From the NCBI GenBank assembly GCA_027596945.1, contig JADGJH010000806.1:1-14256 (forward strand): DNA of 14,256 nt. The letters run 5' to 3'. A program made the position numbers and the translations under genes. The DNA is from Physocladia obscura. Its lineage: Eukaryota; Chytridiomycota; Chytridiomycetes; Chytridiales; Chytriomycetaceae. The first letter of the stretch is position 1, and the number at the start of each line of letters is the position of its first letter. Under the pieces are notes generated by a model. It had not been told where the DNA came from and made no database searches. It saw only the letters and a program-made list of their open reading frames with translations. Below are positions 1 through 7,346 of this stretch, piece after piece.

Positions 1-159
1 TAAAAGCCCAAAGACAACTCCACCAAAAAATCTCAAAAAGAGTGATATGAAAAGGATAGTGAAATCAAAATGAAAAACAGTGATAACAAAAAAGGGAATT
101 GTGTGGAGTAGATTAGATAAATTGTTGATGATGAATAAAGAAGATTTTTGTGAGAAAAT

Positions 160-1289
160 TTGAGGTGTGGACCAAAACAAAAGGAAATTATTTAATGTAG
201 AAAAAATTTAATATCAATTTGGTAGAAAGTAGAACAAACTAATTTCTCAAATATGAAAAAATGTAGGTTTTACACAATCAAAATTTGACTCATGGCTTTT
301 CATAAAGATGTCCACAAAGATGGAGAGAGAGATTGATGATATCAAAGAATCTTTGAAGAAGAACTTTTCAATTGAAATAGGCAAGTTCTTGGTTTGACCA
401 TTGAAAATTTGGCAGTGTAATTTATCTTGGGCAAGAAAAATTTTCCAAAGAAATTTTAGAACATTGGATATGCTTGATTGCAAATCAAAGCCAACTCCAA
501 TGGTAGCAAGCTGGAAGCATGATCAAACCAGTTCCAAACTTACACCACAACTAGCAAAACTAAATCATTTAGTAAAAATGAAATTTGCTTACTTGTCAAA
601 TCAGACACACAGATTTAGCATTTGCTGTAAATATATTATTCCAATATCAAAATGATTGCAGGGTACATAATTTTAAAGTAATATTACATATGGCTAGATA
701 CTTATTTTACACAATTGAATCCAATCCTATGGTAACTCTTAACACTAATGAGCAAAGTCCTAGTATTCTCAATGATTTTGAAAGGTTTTATTCCAAAGTA
801 ATGGTTGATGCAAACTATGCCCAAAAACAAGGGAAAAAATCAAGATCAGGACATGTTTTCATGCTGTGTGGTGCTGCTGTTACATGGTAGTGCAAGAAGC
901 AACATACAGTTGCACTTTCATCCATAGAATCTGAGTATTATTCACTGAGTGAAGCAGTAATAGATGCAATGAATCCAATTCAATACCAACCTGTTAAGCA
1001 CATGGATATGAAAGTTTATTTTATTTGTGAGTATCTGGACAAACAGGATGTCAAGTTAATCTATTACCTACTGGCAGACATTTTCACCAAAGCCTTGCAA
1101 ACAAAACTTCACCAAAAATTCACAATTTTATCAGTGTTTTGGCATGATATACAACTTTTGAAACAAATTCATTCAACTGCACATCAAAGCCCAATTTTTT
1201 CTAGTTGGGGAGGACAACAAAACCCAAAGATTTTGCAAGCCATAATATATCCTTGTTGCCTTTGCCTAAAATGTACCAGACTTGTTTGA
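160..1289 (+). pseudogene. Decayed Ty1/copia-type retrotransposon pol fragment (reverse transcriptase to RNase H)
   Basis: The pieces read in order as the C-terminal half of a copia-type Pol. A possible YGLKQ-like remnant (CGPKQ) lies near 167. From 266 come GFTQSKFDSWLFIK and then EIDDIKESLKKNFSIE. After a frameshift comes LGLTIEN (about 383-405). After further shifts, MLDCKSKPTPM starts at 470 and LTCQIRHTDLAFAVN near 588. From 585 to 1289 one frame stays open except for a TAG at 888-890. It carries DANYAQKQGKKSRSGHVFML, VALSSIESEYYSLSEA, KHMDMKVYFICEYL and ADIFTKAL, which are classic copia RNase H and C-terminal motifs. Two segments normal for the family are missing: the catalytic YVDD region, since only a few residues separate LFIK from EIDDIK, and the DNQSAI-like stretch between SLSEA and the KHMDMK motif. 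It cannot encode a working enzyme. No integrase or gag is seen, and the 5' side runs off the window or is degraded. LTR boundaries were not found. Confidence 0.87.
1207..1214 (+). other. Possible polypurine tract of the copia relic
   Basis: A GGGGAGGA run sits just after the last recognisable Pol motif (ADIFTKAL) and near the end of the remaining open frame. Copia elements carry a purine tract here, immediately before the 3' LTR. The sequence that follows does not start with an obvious TG LTR terminus and no second LTR copy is present to compare, so the assignment rests on position only. Confidence 0.3.
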
Positions 1290-1367
1290 TAATGTTTTTA
1301 AGGCTGTTTTTTGTATTACTGCCAGTTTTTTGGAGAAAGCAATCACCATGGACTCCTATTTTTCATT

Positions 1368-2120
1368 TTATTTTTGTTTGTTTTTTTTTAATGAATAAAA
1401 TGAAAACTTACTGCCCCATTTTCCACTAAAATAGAAGTATGCCATAAAAACATTTGCATGGCATTTTATATCAAAGTTTTCAATTGTATTAAATTCTTTG
1501 CAAATTCCAATAATAAAATCCAGGAATTCTTGGCAATTTGTGTTCCACTCATTGACAGTTTTTATCATGGTTTAATATGCATTACAGATGTGTAATAAAA
1601 TAATTTAATATGTTATAAATATGAAAAAGCAATCATGCTTTTATGCTTTACATTTCCATCAAACTTCTTTTTTTTTTTTTTTGAAATTTCATGTTCTCCA
1701 AATTAATTTTTGTCAAATGGTCTTCAGCCAGTGTGGTAAATCTTTTTGATTTTTGATCACAGCTGCCATAAAACAGAGATCAGGAAGTCTTCTAAGGAAT
1801 ATTTGATGAACATGACAGTCACAGGCTTCAATATGGATGTTTGTTGAAAGTTCACAACTTGAGCCATTGTATTCAGCTTCACTATGATCCATCATAACTT
1901 CTTTCACAAGTTTTGCAAAACCCATGTTTCACAATATTCTTGCATTTTTTTGTCTTGTGTCTGTCTGTCTGGCAGAGATTTTTCAAATTCTAGATTCAGT
2001 CAAGCTTTTTCCCAATCCACCAATACAGAAATTTCTGATTTCTCCAAATAAAAACTGCCAACACTTTGAAATGAAATCATCCTTTGTAGTAAATGGCAAT
2101 GATTTGTATCTGGGTGAATA
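1368..2120 (-). pseudogene. Protein-like decayed coding stretches, unidentified
   Basis: No family is recognised. Reading the minus strand from about 2085 downward, protein-like segments appear in shifting frames: WQFLFGEIRNFCIGGLGK; then EKSLPDRQTQDKKMQEYCE; then LVKEVMMDHSEAEYNG leading into a Cys/His-bearing patch (EACDCHVHQIFLRRL) within 1713-1925; then, one frame over, LTKINLENMKF. An A15 run (T15 on plus, 1668-1682) follows. A second segment at 1368-1568 holds NTNCQEFLDFIIGICKEF and ends FSGKWG at a GTAAGT donor-like site (about 1407-1412), with an acceptor-like TTTTAG about 20 nt upstream. This could be an old broken gene, a mobile-element protein, or a real gene with introns I could not resolve. 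Composition is amino-acid-like rather than simple AT repeat, but that is a judgement by eye. Confidence 0.35.
1668..1682 (-). repeat. A15/T15 homopolymer tract
   Basis: There are fifteen T on plus (A on minus). On the minus strand it lies just 3' of the protein-like stretch at 1713-1925, where a poly(A) tail of a retroposed copy would be. Homopolymer runs are common in this flank, so it may be simple sequence drift. Confidence 0.6.
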
Positions 2121-2478
2121 ACTCTGAGAATAGTTGACAGTACATTATTTTTGCAGAGATGTTTGAATTATGAACCAATTCCTGAGCAACCACCACAAAC
2201 AATTGCACAGAAAATCGAAAATTCCAAACAAATAATAATAAAAAAAAACATCTGTTCATTGATTGGATTGATCCAAGACAATTGAGTACTGTTGTCATGA
2301 TTTTTATTTTTTGTTGTCCCTTGCTTTTTCATTGTTTGTGAATCAATTGGCATATCTCAAACAGCATGAAGCAACCCTGTAAGCACAATATATATGTAAT
2401 ATAGAAATAAAACAGAATGTAAACAGTCATAGATGTCCCCAGTTTTTGTAGTATCAAAGCTTTCTAATTTTTAATCTT
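2121..2478. other. AT-rich stretch with no recognisable gene
   Basis: Short open frames occur on the minus strand (about 2077-2353) but show hydrophobic, low-complexity translations with no motif I recognise. No tRNA, rRNA, LTR or tandem array is visible. Confidence 0.5.
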
Positions 2479-2721
2479 TCATTTTGAGATGCAAATATTG
2501 GCTACAGAGTGCACTTTTATATCTTTGACATTATTTTCCTTTTTTCTGTCTTTTACTTTATTAAGCTGCTTTTTGTTGCATTTTTCGAAAAAAAAAATCT
2601 TTCTATGTCTGGCACAATTATTGCGAAACCTTTCTAATACATAAAAATACTTTATTTTTTCCCAATCTTTCTTAAGCTCTTTTTTTTTTTTCAACAAGTT
2701 TTGACTTGGATAATCAGTCAA
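2479..2721 (-). pseudogene. Lysine-rich 80-codon open frame, unidentified
   Basis: A minus-strand frame encodes a basic, partly amphipathic peptide (segments such as DWEKIKYFYVLERFRNN and VKDIKVHSVANICISK) and ends at a TGA. It begins just past the polyadenylation signal assigned to MVD. In such AT-rich DNA an 80-codon frame can arise by chance and the Lys/Phe content partly reflects A/T runs. It may be a fragment of a decayed gene like its neighbour to the left. No function can be given. Confidence 0.2.
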
Positions 2722-2732
2722 TCGTGGGTTTC

Positions 2733-2738
2733 TTTATT
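2733..2738 (-). terminator. Polyadenylation signal of MVD (AATAAA)
   Basis: A canonical AATAAA lies on the minus strand 45 nt beyond the MVD stop codon, with T-rich sequence further on. Position and orientation fit the 3' end of the MVD transcript. Confidence 0.6.
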
Positions 2739-2782
2739 TTTTGCAGTCTAGTCAGAATGCCAATTTCTTGATATAAATTGAA

Positions 2783-4218
2783 TTATTTGGGAAGCCCATC
2801 GTCATTGAGCAACGAAACATTTCTACTGTCGGGGCCTCTTCCAAGGATTCTGGGACCATCACCAATGTCACTGTAAATAATTCTTTTGATGCCACCACTC
2901 TGAGGGAATTTGCGAATACCAGCCTCAACAAGTTCTTTCTCAAGAGCAGCAGTATCCGCAGAAGAGAGCGAGTCGTCCAGAAACTTTTTAGCCTGACCGT
3001 AGTACTCGTCGCGGTCATTGTCGTTGGCAAAGGAAGGGTGGGGGAAGAAGGCGTTGACAAGACGCAAGACTTCGGGCACGTCCTCTTTGAGCAGATAGAG
3101 GACGGCGTTGGGGCCGGCGTCAAAGGTGTAGGCGGCGGTGAAGCGGCGGGAGCTGTCTTTTGCATGCTTGAGCTCGTTGTAACGCGTGACGAGGGCAATG
3201 ACGGCCTGCGAGACGCTGTTGAGATAAAAGATTGGCGGGAAGGTGTCGAGGCACACGGCGTGGAACTGGTTGGAGTCGCGCATGGTCAGTTCGGCGAAGG
3301 CGTCAAAGTCCGTGTCGCGGATGGCGCGCTCGATGGCGCGCATGCGTTCGGGCACCACGTGTGCGGCGCGGTGCAGCAGCAGCGGCGACGTGTCCACGGT
3401 CGCCTGCATGCCCCGCGACGACGGCATCTCCTTCTGGTCGGCCGACGCAACCAGCACCAGCGCACACATGGCCGGCCAGTGCGTCTCGGGCGCAACCTGC
3501 CGCGCCACCGAGTCGGCGCCCGTCGCGTTGTTGACTCCCGCGTCCCACGCAACGAACCCGCCAAACAGCGAGCGGCACGCCGACCCCGACCCCAGCCGCG
3601 CCAGCGCCGACAGCTGCGCGCGCGGAAGGTCCAGGCCCAGCGCCGCGTCCAGCGCCACGGCCAGGCACGCGAGCCCCGACGCCGACGACGCGAGTCCCGC
3701 CGCCGTCGGGAAGTTGTTGACCGACGCAACGTGCAGCACGCGCGAGGCAAGCTCCTCGGCACCCTTCGCCTCCTCCTCCTTCTCGCGTCTGTCTCCTTAA
3801 TTAGTAAAGCAGGCACACACACAAACACATACACGGACGCAACACACCTGAGCCGACGCATCGCGGCCACCAGGTTGAGCATGCGCGCGCTGAGCTTCTC
3901 CTCGCGGCCATTGAGCCACAGCCGCACCGCGTCACCGCGCTCGGCCCGCACGCGCACGGAAGTACGGCTTTGCAGCTGGTCCTGGTCCAGCGTCAGCGAC
4001 AGCGACGAGTTGGTCGGCAGCATCAGCGCCTCGTTGCGCTTGCCCCAGTACTTTATCACAGCAATGTTGACGGGTGCCGTGGCTGTTGCCTCGTGCGTCA
4101 CCGCGCCGTCCGTCTCGCGTGCCCGCTTGTTACTGCCTGCCTCGACTGGGGATGCCGCCGCCTGCTTCTTCTTCTTACTCTCGGCACCCTTGTTCTTGTT
4201 GCCCTTGCCCTTTGCCAT
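2783..4218 (-). CDS. MVD: Diphosphomevalonate decarboxylase (mevalonate pathway)
   Basis: ATP-dependent decarboxylation of mevalonate 5-diphosphate to isopentenyl diphosphate, feeding sterol and prenyl synthesis; a GHMP-kinase-fold enzyme. Exons are 4218..3848 and 3788..2783, joined across a 59-nt intron (gtgtgt...acag). The acceptor at 3789 was chosen because it keeps frame; the product is 458 residues, near family size plus an extension. Visible motifs: [16 protein letters not shown] (48-63), [15 protein letters not shown] (148-162, phosphate/substrate loop), [11 protein letters not shown] with the conserved Arg at 196, the DSNQFHA segment, TFDAGPNA with the catalytic Asp at 347, and a C-terminus of DDGLPK as in animal and fungal MVDs. 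Residues 1-45 are an added Lys/Arg/Ala-rich leader (KKKK at 15-18, KRAR at 31-34) absent from short MVDs. The start has A at -3 and G at +4. Coding GC is very high from about 3020 to 4218 but falls toward the 3' end. It is divergent to the tyrosinase gene. Confidence 0.96.
3789..3847 (-). other. Intron of MVD (59 nt)
   Basis: Donor CAG|gtgtgt, acceptor gagacag|A, with a ctaat branch-like sequence shortly before the acceptor. Splicing joins AG to A, giving Arg124 and continuing [28 protein letters not shown] in frame. An AG seven bases earlier (ttaag) would break the frame and is rejected. Confidence 0.85.
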
Positions 4219-4229
4219 TTTTGTCCAAA
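4215..4229. repeat. Left arm of 15-bp inverted repeat at MVD start codon
   Basis: On the minus strand this reads TTTGGACAAAAATGG, with the MVD ATG inside. The same 15 bases recur in the opposite orientation at 4605-4619, around the tyrosinase ATG. Confidence 0.9.
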
Positions 4230-4615
4230 GTCAAGTGAGGCAGAAAATTGGAGGAATCAGGCCATTCATTCATCCAATGCCTTCAATTTCTTGAAATCAC
4301 GTGTTTTAGAGACCAAACTATGCATCCATCAAAACCACAACACGACTCACGCTAGACCACCGATTGACACTGAATTAATACTAGAGCATAATCAATCATT
4401 GCTACAGCTTGAGCAACTAACCCGGAACACTTTTCCTCATTCTGCCACTGGAGCTCTGGCTCTCGCTTCTAGTTCTACAAATATTCCCAAGAGAGAGTGT
4501 GAGAAAGTTTGAAAAAGTGACAGAGAAATATTGAAAATTTTGTAGGGACCTATCCCTCTTGAAAAAGACGTTCAATTTTTTTTTTTTTAAACCCCAACTT
4601 AATTTTTGGACAAAA
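4219..4615. promoter_or_regulatory. Divergent promoter region shared by MVD and tyrosinase
   Basis: These 397 bp separate two head-to-head start codons, so both promoters and 5' leaders must lie here or overlap. Visible elements are a palindromic E-box CACGTG at 4298-4303, an ATTGG (CCAAT on the MVD sense strand) at 4247-4251 and a plus-strand CCAAT at 4274-4278. There is no clear TATA box for either side. Base composition changes from the GC-rich MVD exon to AT-rich here. Functional use of these elements is inferred only. Confidence 0.6.
4298..4303. promoter_or_regulatory. CACGTG E-box palindrome
   Basis: This is a perfect bHLH-type core in the context AATCACGTGTT, 80 bp upstream of the MVD ATG. 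bHLH factors, including fungal SREBP-type sterol regulators, bind related sequences (ATCACGTGA-like). A six-base match occurs often by chance; its place next to a sterol-pathway gene is suggestive only. Confidence 0.3.
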
Positions 4616-4619
4616 ATGG
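4605..4619. repeat. Right arm of 15-bp inverted repeat at tyrosinase start codon
   Basis: It reads TTTGGACAAAAATGG on plus, with the tyrosinase ATG at 4616-4618. It is identical to the bases around the MVD start on the other strand. Confidence 0.9.
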
Positions 4620-7008
4620 TGTCATTAACATTGCAGTTCACATCGCTTGTAGCTGTGATTACAGTTGCCAACGCCGCATGCACAAAGCCTGTTGTCCGAA
4701 GCGAATGGAGTCAGCTCACTCCTGCCCAAAAGTCCCTATGTGAGTGTTTCCAACATAGTCAGTGAATTAATCAGAAGACGCATCATCGCAAGCCCAACTG
4801 ACAAATAATCACTCATCAATAACCACATACAGACGTCAAAGCTATCCAAGCACTGGCAGCCAAACCACTGAGCTATCAATACACGGATCCTACTGCAATG
4901 TCGCTGAATGATTTTGTACAAACGTTAGTGATATTGTCTGTTAATAGTAATATCAATTCTCGCCTCAAAAATTTTTTGATAGCCAATTTTTTTGATAACC
5001 AATTTAAAAAATTTCTATTATTGACACTGAAAAGTCTTTTATTAAACAAATAATTTTTTTTCATAAACAACAACAGACATTCGCACAATGCTTATTGGGC
5101 GCACGTAAGTATTGTGGCCATCTTTTTTCCAAACCCAATCGTTATGACACCCCAAATATACCAAAAGAAAAAAAAAAAAATTTTTTTTAACCATCCCAAA
5201 CAAACTTATTCCACCACAAAAAAACGTACTCACATAGGGAAACGCCCAATTCTATCCATACCACCGCGCTCTTATGTGGAATTGGGAGCTCGCGCTCCGC
5301 TCGACAGGAATTTGGCCGTCCACAATCGGCGTGCCCTATTTTGACTGGTCTGCAATGTCTCAGAACTGGTGGACATCCGACATTTTCTCGACGGCGTATT
5401 TCGGGCCTATCAGCAACACGGACACGCGTACGGCGCCTTGTGTGGTTCAGGGTGCGTTTGCGTATCGCGTTGTTGCGCCGGATCCAGATGGGTATAGGGG
5501 CGTGACGAGTGGGAACACAACGTGTTTGAGACGGAGTGCATCGAAGAGTGCCATGACGGACGCGACCACTATTACGCAGAGTTTGGGGGCGACTTCATTT
5601 GCGCAACTTACGAGATCGGAGCCAAGCGTTTATTATGATGTTTGCGGTTTTTTTTTTGTTTAGTCGTTGTATTTTTGTGTTCAAAAAAATTTTCTTTTAG
5701 ACCACCAACTATCATGCTGACGGGCATGCAGTTCTTGGAGGCGATGGAAGCGATATGGCCAATGCAGCTGTTTCGCCAAACGACCCAATCTTTTTCCGTA
5801 AGCTGTTTTTTCTAATTCTAAAAAAACACTAAATAAACATAAAAACAGTACACCATGGCTTTGTCGACAAATACTGGTGGAGATGGCAAAACCTGTGCTC
5901 AGCGTTCGTGACAGATTACGAAGGCAACCTCGAACGATCCGACGACCCGATTTCCGACGGAACCACTGTTGCAAGTTACACGCAATATCTCGATTCGTGG
6001 TCGAATTTCCAGGTCTGGGACATGTTGGACACCCAGGGCGACACCTTATGCTACACGTATTCCACTTCTGCTGGAGATCTCACACCGCCAACAGTCACCT
6101 GCCCAATTGCCACAGCCGTTACCACCCCGATTAAAACCGCCACCGTCTCAACAGCATTGGCAAGTGGAACTGGAACTATGACTAGCGCGAACATTGGTAC
6201 CAGCAGTTCTTCTGATTCTTCTTCAAACAACGCCAACGACAATTGGATTGAAAATCTGTTTATTTCATTGTTGCGCGGGCCGTCGCTTTCCAATTGGCAG
6301 TCAAGCGCAAACAAAACATACTCATCCTCTCCTGTCGTTTTTGGCCGCCGCGAAGAAACTAAAGCGACAGTTTCCGATGGACTGGAGATTTTCGAAACTG
6401 CTGCCGAACGCGACTTTAAAACAACCAACGATTATTACACTGCAAACAGGAACGAAAACGGCGAACTAGAAACCATAGACAGTAATTCAGAATTCAAAAC
6501 CACCGGCACGGCGGAACCCAAAGAAACCAGCACCGATTATTCCACAAAACTACCGACGGCATCAGTTTTCAAACCGGTCCAAAAACCACCAACATGGACA
6601 ATCGCTAATTCCTCTTCAACAACAACAACAACAACAACAGTAATCTTCAACGGCGCGAACCACACCATAGAAATTCCATCGACCCACACAATCATCCAAG
6701 TCTTTCGTGGGTCGGTGACGGCAATTGACGCAACGACCAACAAACCCAAGCGATTTTTCCCTGTGATGCCGGTTATCGCATACCTGCAGCATCCGGACGC
6801 GCCAACGGGTGTTGTCGCGGGTGCAGACGAGTGTTATTTGGCGACTCCGCCGGAACTAAAACGCCAATATGTAGAGATGATGGACATGTCGTGGCAGGCG
6901 TATTTGAATGCGCATAATGTCGAGAAAATGAAGGTTGATGTGTTTAATCGGAATAATTGCACGACGGTTACGTCGCCTTCTTCAATGATGAATCAGAAAA
7001 AGCAGTGA
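4616..7008 (+). CDS. Secreted tyrosinase, common central domain with CuA and CuB sites
   Basis: A type-3 copper monooxygenase/oxidase that acts on phenols and catechols (melanin-type chemistry), probably outside the cell. I build six exons: 4616..4739, 4833..4923, 5077..5104, 5238..5639, 5701..5797 and 5849..7008 (633 residues, all junctions in frame, GT-AG). Residues 1-20 form a signal peptide ending ANA. CuA: HSHNAYWAH (73-81) then GNAQFYPYHRALMWNWE, with likely ligands His73 or His75, His81 and His90. GVPYFDW follows. CuB: NYHADGHAVLGG with His220 and His224, then NDPIFFLHHGFVDKYWWRW with His250. Next comes a Ser/Thr-rich linker, including seven Thr in a row from an (ACA)7 run at 6619-6639, and a C-terminal region with CYLATPPELKRQYVEMM, a layout I associate with chytrid and other fungal tyrosinases. 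Starting at Met 4616 rather than 4559 puts the signal peptide at the N-terminus. The substrate cannot be read from sequence. Confidence 0.92.
4972..5002 (+). repeat. Two-copy tandem repeat in tyrosinase intron 2
   Basis: T6GATAGCCAA is followed directly by T7GATAACCAA, about 15-16 bp per unit with one substitution and one T length difference. It lies wholly inside the 153-nt intron 4924-5076. Confidence 0.7.
5077..5104 (+). other. 28-nt tyrosinase microexon encoding CuA histidines
   Basis: It is bounded by acaacag| and |gtaagt. It completes Thr72 and encodes HSHNAYWAH in frame, ending exactly at His81 before the exon that begins GNAQFYPYHR. Without it the CuA site loses at least two histidines and the frame is broken, because 28 is not a multiple of three. 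That is strong evidence it is real despite its size. Confidence 0.88.
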
Positions 7009-7133
7009 AAACAAAAAACTCCTGCCTTCAAAATCTGTCTTTCGTTTGTTTGTTTGTTTTCTAGATATTGCACTTTACTCTTCATCTCTCTCTTTTTTTT
7101 TCTTTCTTTTTCCAATCGTGTTTCAACATGAAA

Positions 7134-7139
7134 AATAAA
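7134..7139 (+). terminator. Polyadenylation signal of tyrosinase (AATAAA)
   Basis: AATAAA lies 126 nt after the tyrosinase TGA, after a long T/C-rich stretch. It is the first canonical signal on the plus strand after the stop. Confidence 0.6.
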
Positions 7140-7287
7140 CAACTAAGAAATTTATACTAAATTACAAAATATGGGAGAACATCTAAAAATGTGATGGCAG
7201 TCTTTTTAACAGATAATATTGGATGCTTATTGTCGGATAGTGGCAGTTTTTACGTCTTCTAAGTTAAGTAACAATCTTACAATAACT

Positions 7288-7293
7288 TTTATT
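7288..7293 (-). terminator. Polyadenylation signal of dynein heavy chain (AATAAA)
   Basis: A minus-strand AATAAA lies 54 nt after the dynein stop codon. The dynein and tyrosinase signals lie about 150 bp apart and face each other, so the two transcripts could overlap at their 3' ends. Confidence 0.55.
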
Positions 7294-7346
7294 TGGAATT
7301 TCACGATTAAAATATAGGAGAAACAATAAAATAAAAACGAAAATGA

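Larger units (their letters stand above)
7009..7346. other. Convergent 3' intergenic region between tyrosinase and dynein genes
   Basis: This is AT-rich sequence between two stop codons facing each other. It holds a pyrimidine-rich tract after the tyrosinase stop and one AATAAA on each strand. No open frame, RNA gene or repeat is recognised. Confidence 0.7.

Noticed and set aside
247..483. 78-codon minus-strand frame
   Set aside because: It is antisense to the copia reverse-transcriptase remnant, which is recognisable on the plus strand.
1..2750. Searched for tRNA, rRNA, CRISPR-like arrays, telomeric repeats and complete LTRs
   Set aside because: Nothing beyond homopolymer tracts and the copia fragment was seen by eye.
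3286..4218. 310-codon frame continuing past the MVD exon 1 donor
   Set aside because: Only its first 123 codons match MVD; after the intron it becomes Arg/Trp-rich out-of-frame translation.
3038..4294. 418-codon open frame on the plus strand across MVD
   Set aside because: It is antisense to a fully conserved MVD; high GC removes stop codons from the opposite strand, and the translation is Arg/Gly/Val-rich without motifs.
4559..4615. Upstream in-frame Met as tyrosinase start
   Set aside because: It would add a Lys/Phe-rich leader from a T-run ahead of a textbook signal peptide; Met at 4616 fits better and has the favourable context.
5164..5190. A13-T8 self-complementary tract in tyrosinase intron 3
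   Set aside because: It could form a weak hairpin, but homopolymer runs are frequent in these introns and nothing suggests a structured RNA.
5908..7008. Separate gene starting at Met 5908
   Set aside because: Spliced exons join it in frame to the CuB motif (LHHGFVDKYWW), so it is the last tyrosinase exon.
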